A DNA stretch of 64,000 nucleotides from contig NC_057920.1 in the NCBI RefSeq assembly GCF_018873765.1, forward strand, positions 16,257,307 to 16,321,306, read 5' to 3'. Below, piece by piece: positions 1 to 11,737 of the stretch (within the stretch, counting starts at the first letter, position 1; each line of letters begins with the position of its first letter). This stretch comes from Telopea speciosissima. Its lineage: Eukaryota; Streptophyta; Magnoliopsida; Proteales; Proteaceae. The notes beneath the pieces were generated by a model. The model did no database searches. It saw only the letters and a program-made list of their open reading frames with translations, and had not been told where the DNA came from. Both the position numbers and the translations under genes were made by a program.

Positions 1-129
1 ACAAAACTCTAGTTGTTAGGTTTGATAGTTATGTATATATTAGTTAGGTCTCTCTCTCTCTCTCTCTCTGTAATTCCTGATAGAAACAAAACTCTAGTTG
101 TTAGGTTTGATAGTTATGTATATATATAT

Positions 130-268
130 GGGAGAATGTTCTCTGTGCCGGAGGCGTAGGCTGCGCCCAGATACATAGGGGTGGGCGCAATAACCACCCT
201 ATCCTCCTGAGTGGCAGGCCTATGTGTCTGGGTGCAGCCTGCGCTGCGGCACAAAGAACATGAGCCCC
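130..268. repeat. Fold-back MITE, family A, copy 1
   Basis: The ends are inverted repeats: the left end reads GGGAGAATGTTCTCTGTGCC and the right end CGGCACAAAGAACA followed by a C-run. The inner arms (TAGGCTGCGCCCAGA and TCTGGGTGCAGCCTG) also pair, so the whole element folds on itself. It sits inside a TA microsatellite, so its target duplication cannot be read here. The related copy at 46030-46167 has a clean 9-bp duplication, which places the family with Mutator-type MITEs. It has no coding capacity. Confidence 0.8.
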
Positions 269-284
269 ATATATATATATATAT

Positions 285-453
285 GGAGAAAGTTTCTCTA
301 TCCGGGAGTATGGCCTATGCCAGCACTCCCATGAGTCTATCTCTCTCTTTCTCATATGAAAAGACACCTCTATCCCCTTATTTTGAGGAGGAAAGAGATA
401 GACACATAGAAGTACTGGCGTAGGCCACACTCCTGAACAGGAAACTACTTCCC
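285..453. repeat. Fold-back MITE, family B, copy 1
   Basis: The left end GGAGAAAGTTTCTCTATCC and the right end GGAAACTACTTCCC are inverted relatives, and inner segments such as GTATGGCCTATGCCAGCACT and AGTACTGGCGTAGGCCACAC pair. Copies of the family lie at 32407-32579, 48449-48601 and 54772-54907, and a diverged relative at about 8533-8705. This copy lies 16 bp from the family A element, both in one TA microsatellite. Confidence 0.8.
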
Positions 454-469
454 ATATATATATATATGA

Positions 470-872
470 TCCATAGTTGTTTCTCATAAGCCAAACGGTA
501 AAACAACAATATTTTAATGCATTTGCATGCTCACCACACGCTGCACATCTTGAAACTAATTAAAAAAACACATAAACATATAAAAGGGGTGAAAGAAACA
601 CAAGTGGTTCATATAATTAATGTATTTCAATCTCTATCAGAGTATCAGTTATATATCTATGCGTATAAATTAGGATGTGGTCTTCGATCTTTCTTTGCTT
701 CTTTATTTTCAATTCGTGTCAAATGAAAGATATTGCAGCGGAGACACATCCAATAAACATGCTGGCAAGAGCATATTCAAGGATAGTTTTTGGATACATT
801 GATTCAACAATTCAGGTCAACCCCTTCCGTGCGTAAAAAGCCAATTTGGATTCTACACAAGGTTCAAGAATA
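470..872. other. AT-rich spacer, nothing recognised
   Basis: No coding region, RNA gene or clear repeat was seen. The short open frames here lack codon structure and do not resemble known proteins. Confidence 0.6.
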
Positions 873-1059
873 AGCTCCGTTTGTTTCGACGTAAAATTTT
901 ACTTGAAAATTTTCACTTCAAAATCTAAAATTTTAAATGCTGAAAAGTGTTCCAATGTTTTTTTTTAAATGGAAACAAACATTAAAAAAATTTTCACTAT
1001 GTAAAATTTACTGTGACAAAATTTTCAGGTAAAATTTTACATTGAAACAAACGGAACCT
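873..1059. repeat. MITE with CCGTTTGTTTC ends, copy 1
   Basis: The left end AGCTCCGTTTGTTTCGACG is matched in inverted orientation by the right end TTGAAACAAACGGAACCT. The inside is made of AAAATTTTAC-type words on both strands. A second copy lies at 6560-6751. I could not read a convincing target duplication for either, so the superfamily is left open. Confidence 0.7.
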
Positions 1060-1424
1060 GGAATCGGGTATGTGATCAGTCTGGAATTGATAGGGACCAA
1101 AGAAATTAGAAACGGGAAGAAAAAATAAAGAATTTCCTAAAATTTATTACATTTTTTTTTTTAAATTTATTGACTAAAAGAAAGAAACAAAGACATGAAG
1201 ATCAAACATGAATAATGGGTGATTAATCAAAAAACGGTTGCAGGAATCAAGATCAGACTTAGTCGATTACAATTCAAATTGAGTGATTCACTTGATATGA
1301 TTTCGATCCCTCAAACCATGATTCTAAAGCCCATGATCACTTTTAATTATTTTTTTTTTCCAGGGGTTTTGTTTGATGTAACCATGGTTGGTTATACTAA
1401 GGTTGTAGTCAGACTGGTATTGTA

Positions 1425-1715
1425 CTCTTTCGTACAATAGATGACAGTCATTTTGTCCAATAAGAAGTATAATATGAAAAAAAGTTGATGTATACTCACT
1501 GGTAACGACTTTATCATTATATTTTATCTTATATGATCCACATAAGATGGTAACAACTTATGTTACATTTGCTCCTTCGTACAATAGAGGTGAGTCATTT
1601 TTGTCCAGTCAAAAATATAATTAATATAAGAAAAAAAATTGATGCATATGATATCGATTATATTATATTTTATTTTATTTTATATGATCTACGTAGGATG
1701 GTAACAATTTATATT
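1425..1715. repeat. Imperfect tandem duplication, about 145 bp x2
   Basis: Two adjacent units share CTTTCGTACAATAGA, GTCATTTTGTCCA and ATAAGATGGTAACAA-type blocks in the same order (1425-1568 and 1570-1715). They differ by many substitutions and small indels, so the duplication is old. The unit has no coding capacity. Confidence 0.75.
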
Positions 1716-1719
1716 ATCT

Positions 1720-2311
1720 TTTATTTTATATTTTATAATTAAAATAAATTTTATATTGTATAATGAATCTAAGCTTAAAAAATCCTACCTAAGATCATCT
1801 GCTCTTTTTTTTTTTTTTTTGTCGATAGAAGATCATCTGCTAAATACCAACAAAGTTGGACAGATATCATTGACAGAGACAACAAAGGAGAGAGAAAGAT
1901 ATTATTTCTGTCATCTATATGAAATGGATAAAGAAAGCAATGGCAAAGATGTGGATGAGGATGTGGTTGAGAATGGAACTATAAAAAAATTTCATGTTAG
2001 GGAAGAAGATATTATCAATTGATTATATATCATCACTATTGTCTATAAAGTCACGTGCATGATGTATCATCATCCACACCCAGAAATATAATGGACTTTG
2101 CTATGGCATATGGAAACAACCTCTGTCTTCCTCATTTTTCAGAATTTGGATTCTCCATACGTTCACTTCCACGTATAGGTTAGTACCAACACCTATCTGT
2201 CCAAATAGGTAGGAGGAATTCACTGTGACCCGCTGACCCGGTCACTATGATAGGACACTAACCGACCCAATAAATGTATACAATAATAACTGATTACATA
2301 TGCCCAACCTT
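1720..2311. other. AT-rich spacer, nothing recognised
   Basis: This stretch contains a T-run at 1807-1821 and A/T-rich sequence. A short open frame (1756-2022, +) has no recognisable domain, and I do not support it as a gene. Confidence 0.5.
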
Positions 2312-2740
2312 TAGAATTGATAACTGTCTTAGTGGTATGCTTACACGCGTACACTTTATTGATCATGAGATTGTCGGGTTTGGATGAGTAGTCTTTTAAC
2401 CGAACCCGCAACAAACCTTAACGCTTGAACTTCAGCAGTGTTTGGTATGCATTTTTGGAATGCATTCTTAGTCAATTTCGTATTTTTGAATGATAAAAAT
2501 AATTATTTTTATTGTTCAAAAATACGAAATCGACTTTTTAGAATTGATAACTGTCTTAGTGGTATGCTTACACGCGTACACTTTATTGATCATGAGATTG
2601 TCGGGTTTGGATGAGTAGTCTTTTAACCAACCGCAACAAACCTAACGCTTGAACTCAGCATTTAGTCAATTCGTATTTGAATGATAAAATAATTGTTTTA
2701 AAATACGAACATATGCATTCTAAAATACATAACACTTGAT
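2312..2740. repeat. Direct duplication that breaks up a fold-back MITE
   Basis: Bases 2312-2538 are repeated from 2539. The first 90 or so bases are identical in both copies. The block includes half of a MITE whose ends are AGTGTTTGGTATGCAT (about 2437) and ATGCATTCTAAAATACATAA near 2714-2733. The centre of the first copy is a near-perfect hairpin with arms of about 30 bp (2473-2538). In the second copy almost every difference is a shortened homopolymer run, which is suspicious for an assembly or read error. Confidence 0.7.
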
Positions 2741-3086
2741 TGTTTTTTCACCATGCATAGAAGACGGTTCACCAACCATCCTATCGTTCACTAACCTTTA
2801 TAGGATTTTAGTATGTTTTAAAAATATCCTTTGGATGCCTTTTTCTACCCTTTGCTATTCCATTCACCGTGGGTGGAGAAAAATCCGGTCCAATCATTTT
2901 TATGAATTCTGTTAGGTCTCATGATTTCATGGAATTGTTTTGTTGTAACCTTGATTCAGTTTTAATGAAATTTTCATTAAAAAAAAAGTCGGTATTCTTT
3001 CTAGGAGCATGGTCCCTGCACCCGTACGTGGACCAATGAGAATGTGCATGTTGGCATCATCATGGCAGGATTTCCACCTTTTATGG

Positions 3087-3250
3087 GACTCGGCTCCTGT
3101 CCAGCACCCTACCAGGGCTGCATGTGCAGTGCCGGGGCACAATGAGGTGTGAAAAGACAGCCTCATGCAGGGGTGAGGTAGTCTTTTCACGCCTTACCAA
3201 GTCTAGCGCTGCACATGCAGCCCGGGCAGGATGCTGGATATAATCCTTTT
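3087..3250. repeat. Fold-back element with ~10-bp direct flanks
   Basis: Inverted arms centre on GGGCTGCATGTGCAG and CTGCACATGCAGCCC, with a second inner pair (GGTGTGAAAAGACAGCCTC and GAGGTAGTCTTTTCACGCC). The flanks CACCTTTTATGG occur on both sides, consistent with a target duplication of 9-11 bp. It is likely another Mutator-type MITE. Confidence 0.65.
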
Positions 3251-3604
3251 CACCTTTTATGGGGTGGGACGATCATTTCATCCACTCTGTGTTTAGGCGT
3301 GGACGATATACTCACTAACTCAATCAATTTTTTGTTTTCTTTTTGTGGAGAGTGAATCCAATGTTTTTGGGTCCATGGAAAAGATAATCCACTAATTCCC
3401 TGTTGGAAGTGGATTCCCTATACAGGGGAGCACTAAACGACATCACACCAACTACAATAAAATGGCTCACGATGACACAGAGTTGACGAGAGAGAGAGTG
3501 ATTGCATGGTTGTTGGGAGTAGCGCAAGCTGAGCAATGTTACGTATATGCATGGCCGCGACTCTGCGTGGATGTCTGTGGATCCCACCATAGAGAGTAAA
3601 TCAT

Positions 3605-4040
3605 CTGCACGTACGTGTTAGTGAACATATCTCAAAGCCAATCACATGTATATTTTATTTTCATAAATATTCTTCCTCCGGTCCCCTTATAAATGGCAAA
3701 AATAAGACGATGATTGCCTCTAACATGTATGTGTACATGTGCATACACGTTGAGGAAGCCCCTTTGAAATACAGGTATCCCGTATAAGAATGGATCATCT
3801 ACACGTGCAGGTGAATATACATCTCAGAGCTAATCACATATTTAGTTTGTTTCCATAAATACCCTTCTTCCTCTTGTAAGTGGTAAAAATAGGAAAATAA
3901 ATACATACATGCAGGTGAACGTACATCTCAGAGTCAATCACATGTTTATTTTGTTTTCATAAATACCCTCTTCCCCTAGTAAATGGTAAAAATAAGACAG
4001 GTGGTTGCCTCTCACATGTATGTACGTGTGGGTACAGAGG
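3605..4040. repeat. Three imperfect tandem repeats, 110-180 bp
   Basis: Three consecutive units (about 3608-3790, 3791-3900 and 3901-4040) share the order ACATCTCAGAG, CAATCACAT, TTTCATAAATA, AAATGGTAAAAATA. Units 1 and 3 also share GGTTGCCTCTCACATGTATG-like ends, while unit 2 is shorter. No function is apparent. Confidence 0.75.
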
Positions 4041-4827
4041 AACTGAACTCATCCCTTATCCCCTTGGCCAGTGAGAGTGAGAGATGCTGATGCAACTATA
4101 GGCCTTGAGACACGTGTTCTTAGAAATTATTTTGATAAGAAAAACGACAGCCATGGCATAAAATGCCCATGCAGATCAGATCCTTGGTCGTGTATCAATA
4201 TCTGACCATGAATCCCAACAACCCTGTTATGGATCAGAATCAGATTGTGATGTTTAATTAAAGCTTTATTTTAGTTCATTCATTTGTTTGTGAGGATTGG
4301 TTCGAGCATTTATTATGAAGAATTAGAGATGCTATATGGATGATGGGTGAGAAACTGATAAGTCAAAAGTGAAGGTCGATTCAGATGTGGATGAGAATTG
4401 AGGAAACTTCCTTTAATTCCTTCATCTTTACCCTACTAAACACGATAGTGATCGAAATATATATATTAAAAATAAAACCCTTAATCCTCTCCTGCTTAAT
4501 CCTTAATCTTCTCTTAGCCCACTTTTCTTATTAGCCTTTTTTCGTCTTCGACCCTTCACATTTCTCTTTTCTTAATTTGGAATATTTCTATACCAACAAA
4601 TGTTGTATGATAAAATTAAAAAAAAAAGAGAAGAAATTATGCCACTAAAAAAAGAATAGAAACACATATGGGATGCATATAATAAAAGTATATCTTATGT
4701 TCTATGGTGGTGGTGGTGGTGGTGGTGGTGGTGGTGGACTGGGGTTCCACGTCAAAGGCGGAAATAGTCTCAAATCGAATAGGAATGGAGAAAGTAGGGG
4801 ATTTATAGGTATCTGGACACCCTCTCT
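4041..4827. other. Spacer with a (TGG)n microsatellite
   Basis: The only marked feature is a perfect TGG trinucleotide run at about 4705-4737. The rest is AT-rich with no recognised gene or repeat. Confidence 0.6.
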
Positions 4828-4990
4828 TTAACGACTAGCTTTTGAGGATGAATTATACCCAACTCCGTAACAAGTGGTATCAAAACCAAAGTTGTGGCAG
4901 AACCAAACTAGCTTTTGAGGGTGAGTTCTACCCAAGTTCCTAACATATGGAGAGTCGAGATTCATATAAGTTGGGCGAATACATGTAATG
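4828..4990. mobile_element. Possible LTR retrotransposon scrap (LTR/primer-site area)
   Basis: The phrase CTAGCTTTTGAGG(A/G)TGA is present twice (about 4836 and 4909). A TGGTATCAAAACC stretch at 4875-4887 resembles the initiator-Met tRNA primer site of plant LTR elements. No coding part is present. It is an old, broken fragment, and the assignment is tentative. Confidence 0.3.
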
Positions 4991-6559
4991 TTCCAAATGT
5001 ATTCCAAAAAAAGCACAAAAACCTCATAAATGAATTTTTATTTCTGTGCCATACACTCTCTAAACCACTTACTCTTTTAGAGGTTACCATGTCTTGCTTA
5101 AAAATTCCTAGTTCAACTTTCTATATTGCCCTTGCAGGCACGCATGCTCAACAGTCCATGGAAGGATATAAGAACAACAACACCATCACCATCACCATCA
5201 CCACCACCACCAACAATAATAGTAAGGTAAGCTTGAAACGTATTAGTTGGGTATGGCTATTTAGGGATCCAAGGGGCATTTGGATATATATGTGGACAAA
5301 AGTAATCTAAATTAATCTTGTACCTTGATGGCAAATCTCCCATCCCTCCCACCACCCCCCACAACTCACAAAAAAACAATCCAATTAATTCAAAGGGATT
5401 GTATGAACTGCATCGATTCCAACCATTCAAAAATTGGAGCATTCAAACTGATGGTTACATGCATTGATATTGACTGAAGTGCAACTCTCACAGCACAGGG
5501 ACCTTTAAATCAGCCTTCGTCTCATAAACAAAGGACAAGATTAAAATACCTGGAATTCTTGCCAGTCGATTTTTTATCCGATCTGATGGAATCTTTTGAT
5601 TTTAACAACCGATCCCGTAAGTCTGGCTCAAATTTGTCTTAACTTCCACCCTTTACTTCTTTTTCCCCCCCTCAAATCTGCCTGTTGTCCTCCCTTGTCC
5701 TCCCCCTCCACCACCATTGCCACTGTTAGTCGAACCTGGGCAGACCCGGTTTGGTTTGGCACCAACCTATGGGATAGTCGATTGGATCAGTTGAGTTGGC
5801 TACTTAAGGAGGTGGCCTTCTCCCTTTGGGTCTCTTCCCTCTCTGTGTTTCTTATTTAGAGTGAAAGATTGTGAGGAAGTGAGGATTGATTATATATAGA
5901 CATAATAAAGTCACCCCAAAACCTAATTGCATTCTTGCAACATTAATTCTCTCTCTCTCTCTCGTTCTCAATCTTGTTCACCAAGTTACTAGTGTGTTGT
6001 TTGTTAGTGTGGGGTTTTTCGTGAAGAAACCTTTCAAGATATCTAGAGATTGAAGAAGATCGTTCGAATTCGTAACGCTTGTAACCAAATCCATACGAGA
6101 TCCTTTCGCTATGTTCTCATCTCCATTCAGATAACACTCTGGCTGATGATGATTAGTTTACAACCACCACCAGCTTCCTCATCTAGGCATAACAATTTGA
6201 TGTATTCCATGTAGCCCGATAACACCTAATTCGGTATGTGTGTTGGGCAATCACCAACATCCGCTTCAATGGTGACACCTTGGGCTCTTTGTCAAAGTCG
6301 TCATTCGATAATAACCCTACAATCAATCAACACCATCTGCTTCAATTGGGACGCCTTGGACTCTTTCTTGAAGTTGTCATTCAATAATAGTGCTACTATT
6401 TCAATGTCAATGCTTCATCTATGCAACCTATCTCACAGAAGAAGACAACAAGGTCTTCACAAACAAGCCAAGGCAAATCCAATCGAAAATCCAAACCATT
6501 AGCCAAATTTTACACCAGAATTTGTTGTTTTTGCTAGCCCATTTTCTCCAGCTTTCTTG
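4991..6559. other. Spacer with simple repeats and promoter-like/LTR-like sequence
   Basis: It contains a CAT/CAC/CAA trinucleotide tract (about 5178-5220) and a CT run near 5949-5963. From about 5750 to 6150 a transcribed-leader-like stretch has ACTTAAGGAGG, TATATATAGAC and GTTCACCAAG-type words resembling plant LTRs, but I found no paired LTR or coding region. No gene is supported. Confidence 0.35.
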
Positions 6560-6751
6560 AGGCTCCGTTTGTTTCGGCGTAAATTTTACTTCGTAAATGT
6601 AAAGTTTTACATATTGGAAAAAAATTATAATGTTTGTTTCCACTGAAAAAAAAAAGAAAAGAGATACTTTTCAACATCTATAATTTTTTGAAGTGTAAAT
6701 TTTCAAGTGAAAATTTTCCAGTAAAATTTTATACCAAAACAAATAGAACCT
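6560..6751. repeat. MITE with CCGTTTGTTTC ends, copy 2
   Basis: The left end AGGCTCCGTTTGTTTCGGCG pairs with the right end CCAAAACAAATAGAACCT. It is the same family as 873-1059 and is diverged from it in the A/T-rich centre. Confidence 0.7.
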
Positions 6752-8053
6752 AATAAAAACCTTTTTTTTTTTTGTAAAGTAATAAAAAATTAAGTCAAAG
6801 TAAATAATCAGTATCCTTTCCTGGCATTAAGAAGTAATAAGGAGCAACCACAAGCATATGGACAAGTGTTGACTAATAAAGATTCAATTGGAAGATCATT
6901 TACAAGCTCGAATAATAAAATACATGAAGTGATGGAAACATCAAATGGAAGACCAACCTTCAAGAACACGTCATGAGCCACAACGTCTCTAAAGCAAGAT
7001 TGGCAATGAACATCATCAAGAATGTTCTACATTGGCGTGAATACTTAGGAATAGTTTCTATTTTGTAAAAATTTTGAAATTCTATTTGATTCTAAAATTT
7101 GTCTAAGAACCCTAAGGACTTAGCCTTAAGTCCCCCCATTGACCAAATGGATTAAGCTTTATTTGTGCAACTAACAGATGACCAAAGGGGAATATAATAG
7201 GTTATAAAAATTAGTAATTTAAGATTTCTTACACTCATTCTTGGCCAATTCTCAAATATAAGTTTCAACAACAATCTATCTAATCTAATAATACGATAAA
7301 TGCCTAGTGAAATATAACGTTTCACTATTTGCCACATGATAGTACATGAATTAGTTCATGTGATGGAGGATCAATCAAGCATCTCATCGGTACAATTTCA
7401 ACATAAAATTAGCAGAGGAAGTAGTTAAAATCACAAAAAAATCTTCATTTTGTAGTTTATATTTATCTTTATTTAATGACATACTTTAAACTAAACTTTG
7501 GCTATTGAGAGGTATATGGGGTCTTCTATCACATGGACTAACTCATTTACTGCCAAGTAACATATAATGAAGCGTTATACTTCACTCGGTATAGTGGCCT
7601 ACAAGGACCACCCCAACAACAAAAAAAAAAAACACTACCCAGAGAATGACCAAAAGTGTCATACAAAATATCAAAGGGAGAATGATATTTAATTGACCAT
7701 ATGCCATGTTTTGATTATGGTTAACTAGTTTTGGACAATTGCTTTTCAAAGTGAACCTTTTGGGGGTCCATGATTTTAATGCATAGTCTATCACAAGGCA
7801 CGTTTTTTGTGAACCCTATGCCTAGTCGAATCACCATTAGAGCAACAAATCAAATTCTAATTTCATGTGTTCCATGTGGTGAGGATGAACATTTCATTTG
7901 ACATATAAAAAATAATTTTTGAAAAATAAAAAATAAAAAATTGATATTGTAATGAGTGGCAAGGAGAAAATAATGCTTTTTGCATTTGGATCATATTCAA
8001 TAATTTCATGAAAAATATTTAATGATTCTGTGTGATGCCATGACTATGGTAAA
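6752..8053. other. AT-rich spacer, nothing recognised
   Basis: No gene, RNA or repeat is recognised. The short open frames here (for example near 7152-7337 and 7582-7794, minus) look random. Confidence 0.55.
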
Positions 8054-8062
8054 TATATAATA

Positions 8063-8191
8063 GGGAAAAAGATCTCTACTTGGTGGTATTTTCTATGCCT
8101 CTCCCCCCCTGGGTAGATACCTAAGGCGTGTTGACCCATTGGCCCAAATATTTGTGTAGAGACCGTGTGACCAAGTAGAGATCTCTTGCCC
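8063..8191. repeat. Small fold-back MITE with 9-bp target duplication
   Basis: The ends GGGAAAAAGATCTCTACTTG and CAAGTAGAGATCTCTTGCCC are inverted repeats of about 20 bp. The flanks TATATAATA (8054-8062) and TATTTAATA (8192-8200) match at 8 of 9 positions, the size expected of Mutator-type insertion. Confidence 0.8.
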
Positions 8192-8532
8192 TATTTAATA
8201 TAATTGATATAACAACATTAATTTGGTTGTATGATATTGTTAGCTTTAGTAAGTTGTAATAATTTGTAATTAACTGAAGATTTTAATATTCTCTCCTAAT
8301 ATTTTCTTGTTATATATGTGTTCATTCTCTGTGACATATTCATATTCTATAATGAAATACACAAGACGTTTTACCGGATTGCCTTGTTCTCAGATATAAC
8401 CATCAAATGTGTGTAAAATTTTCTTTACACAAAAAAGTTTTATGAACGGGTCCTTCCATAAGATATCCAATGAGTGGTCCATTAATTATGCAATGTGAAA
8501 GGGTGATGTGGTAATTTAAAAAAAAATAAAGC

Positions 8533-8705
8533 TACGGGACTTAGTTCCTCGTTCGACTGTGTAGTATATGCTAGTGTCTCCCTATTTTTATCTCTCTTCT
8601 CACATAATAGAATATAGATATGTCATTTCATGGGAGGTAGGAGAGAGAGATAGACACTGGGAAGCACCAACTTATGCTATGCATCCTGACAACGTTCTTT
8701 CTCCT
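8533..8705. repeat. Diverged relative of fold-back family B
   Basis: The arms CTAGTGTCTCCCTATTTTTA and GATAGACACTGGGAAGCACC pair, and the outer part GGAGAAAGAACGTTGTCAGG (read on minus) recalls family B ends. The boundaries are approximate. Confidence 0.5.
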
Positions 8706-9965
8706 TAAAGTTACAAACACAGACATCCCATCACACACTTACTTTTTAACTATTATAAAAATCTGGTTACAAATTTTGTTTCTAACAAATAGCCGCACCC
8801 ACTAACTATTAGGAAAATTTGGCATTAGAACTTAAAAGAAGAAAGAAAAATAAAATAAATAAATAAAGACTTTTTAGAGTGAGTGGGATGGTGGGATGGT
8901 GGGATGGTGAGATGTTAGGGATAGACATGAGGAGAGAGAGAGAAACAACAATGAGGGGTGTCAAAAGTTACTCCGCATTGGTAGGTTTGACATGAACCGA
9001 TTGGTTTGAAGCTTGAAACCGGCCTGACTAATTACTAAACATGTTGGGTTCAAGCACCAAATAATTAATAATCGACATTTTTAATACAAAGTAATGGCTA
9101 GATGGTCCCTGATTAGGATTGACAAAAAACTATTATCGACCATAACTAACCATTTATAGCCTGATTAGTCAGTTTAAGCCCATTTAGCCTGCTTAAGAAC
9201 ATAAAATATAAATACGAATTGAATTCTTATATGTATTTTTTAAATAATTATTTATTTATACCATTATATATTTAGTAATTATTAATTATTGTTTCCATTA
9301 ATGCTTTATTATTATCATTACACAGTACTCATATTATTTTTTCCCTATTTAAACGGTTCAATTCGATTTAAACCATTTAATTATACAATCTCAATTTTAT
9401 AATCAAAATCAAACCATTTATTAAACGGTTTTATGATTACTATGTAAATGACTTGGTTCGGTTTCCACAAACGGTTTTGGTTTGATTTTGATACCCTTTG
9501 AGATGATCACGTGGAAAAGAGGAATTTTTAAAAAAAATAGTGACATGGATGGAGAGAGAGAGAGAGAGAGATTTCAGGAGAAGAGGAGGGGGATAAGAGA
9601 ATAAAAAAAAGGAAAGAAGAGCAAGCCACAGTCTTTATAATATATTTATTTTCCTTCAAGTGGATTTTTTTTTGTTTTGCTTTTTAATGTTTGATGCAAC
9701 AACCTACGGTCCTACACTCATTTTAATATACATATATATCATTCAAGTGGATTTTTTTTATATAAATTTTTAAATGTTGGATGAGTATGGATTTACAAAT
9801 ATACATAAAAATATTTTATTATATAATTGACACAGAGACGAATTACATGAAAATCCTGGTAAGCAGGTGATACACCGTCATTGGGGATACTTTTTGATTT
9901 CAGATCTCATCTATTTCTTCCACTTAGGTGAGTTGCTGTGACCGATCCATGATTCTAGAGTTTTA
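8706..9965. other. AT-rich spacer with simple repeats
   Basis: It contains a GGTGGGAT minisatellite (about 8882-8908) and GA runs near 8933 and 9552-9570. A stretch near 9340-9500 is rich in AACGGTT/AACCATTT words, as in subterminal parts of DNA transposons, but ends could not be defined. Confidence 0.4.
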
Positions 9966-9974
9966 CAGTTGATC

Positions 9975-10134
9975 AGCATCTTTATCCGGCCTAGTTCCTC
10001 AGTTTCTCTAACAAGGGGGGATTGGAATGACCACCCTACCTTTGCCCAAATACTTTGCCCGAGTGGGATCCACCACCTTTTTTAGAGGAACTGGGGAACT
10101 GGACCGGACAGAAAATTGGAGGAGATAATTTTTC
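9975..10134. repeat. MITE family C, copy 1
   Basis: The left arm CCGGCCTAGTTCCTCAGTT pairs with the right arm AACTGGGGAACTGGACCGG, around a conserved core containing GTGGGATCCACCACC. The flanks CAGTTGATC (9966-9974) and CAGTTGACC (10135-10143) match at 8 of 9 bases. The family recurs at 61951-62122 and, more diverged, at about 37585-37722. Confidence 0.75.
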
Positions 10135-10143
10135 CAGTTGACC

Positions 10144-10900
10144 ATCTACCCAAATGAGCAGTAACAATTCAACCGACCCAGACTAAAAAAGGAAAGATAA
10201 CAATCGGGGTTAAGATAATCATATTTATTATTCTTACTGAATTTCACTCTTCATATTAACTATTACTTGAATCCAACTTTATCATCCGAGATTAACCTCA
10301 ATTTATCTCGGGTTTCAGCACTCTATAATCTATTCATCTTTATAGGACATCCACATCAGCAAGATCGGATTCTAACCGCAACAATAGTCTTTTAGAATTA
10401 ACATGTGACTTGTGGTTCATGTATAATGGGTTTGGATGGAACCTATGTTACACATTTCTTGTAAAGAACTAGCATGTTTGGATGAAGTTTAACTTTAACC
10501 ATCTCATTGCATTACTTTTCTTCTTTTTGTTTTTTTTGTCTTTTCTTTTAAAGCCTTTCAAAATTTTATTTTGCACTGGTACCCACAAAATCAATTATTA
10601 AGAGTTGACTATACAGGTGATGTTTAGGGTTCTCTAGTCTTGAAAATGTAGCCCAAAACATTCGGCCCTGGTTCAACCCAAGCACGGTCTAAGATTAAGA
10701 CAGGATCCAACAATGGAGATCAGTTGGATTGGTGTTGCAGCAGAGATAAATTTCTGTCTCTGTTCACACAGGATAAAAAACCAAATAGGATTCGATTTGT
10801 ACGGATGAGAACATAGATTACCATCAGGAGTGTACACGTGTCAAAAAAGTCAAAAAGGAAAAGGACATTTCAGTAATTTTAAACTTATGATTGGGGCAAA
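10144..10900. other. Spacer upstream of the kinase gene
   Basis: No repeat or gene is recognised. The distal promoter of the inositol kinase gene presumably lies in the last few hundred bases. Confidence 0.4.
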
Positions 10901-10948
10901 ATCAGGAATCAGGAATCCAGATTATTTCCAAACCTTTCGTCTGCAACT

Positions 10949-10956
10949 ATATATAT
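10949..10956 (+). promoter_or_regulatory. Candidate TATA box of the inositol kinase gene
   Basis: TATATATA lies about 480 bases ahead of the first coding ATG, followed by CT-rich sequence typical of plant 5' leaders. It implies a leader of about 450 bases, possibly with its own intron. The assignment rests on position only. Confidence 0.4.
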
Positions 10957-11429
10957 TTGGGGTCCCAGGTCTGTTCCCACTTCCCAGTTCCCACACGCTC
11001 TTCTCCGTGTTGTTTCGAATAATAAATCTGCGGTTTCTCTCCCGTTCATCACTGCTAACCACCTTCTCCTTCCATTTCGCCTATCTCGAAGTTCTTGTTC
11101 CGCTAAACTCTTGTTTTTGCTCAAGTGCTGTGGTCTTCTTCTTCTTCCACTTCCGCTAATTCAGAGTAGAAAACATCAAAGTCTTTAACAGTGAAGGAGA
11201 AAGAAGACTTTGAGAGAGATCCAGGGATTCGTCTTTCTGATTCTTCATGTTTTCTTCCTTTCTACCCTCTTCCATTTGTAATTCCTCACAGGTAGAGGGT
11301 TTTCCGTGCTGTGAAATACCAGGCATTCCGCATCTCAGTTAATCAGTTTCATGAGATTTGATTGAATAATAAGGAGGAACGTTTGATATAATCTGTGGTT
11401 TAGGGTTTTATTTTGAACAACTACCTTGT

Positions 11430-11704
11430 ATGCCGCCTCCTTGTTCCTATTCTGCTGGGATTTCGAAGGGCATGAGGTTAAACGGAGAGATCTCTTCGTA
11501 TCTTAATGAAGAGGAGAATGAAAACGAGATCAATTCACTGTCATATTCGATTGGTCCGGGATTTCCGCATCCACAGAAACTCGTGGTTGGATACGCTCTA
11601 ACTTCCAAGAAGACTAAGAGCTTTTTGCAGCCCAAGCTTCAAGGACTGGCTTGGTAATAGATGAATCTAATCAATCTCCCTAACCTTCCTGGTCGTTTAC
11701 TTCA

Positions 11705-11737
<33 letters not shown>

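Noticed and set aside
10830-11159. Protein-coding frame upstream of ITPK
   Set aside because: It spans the TATA box and the presumed leader and has no domain; it is most likely promoter and 5' untranslated sequence.
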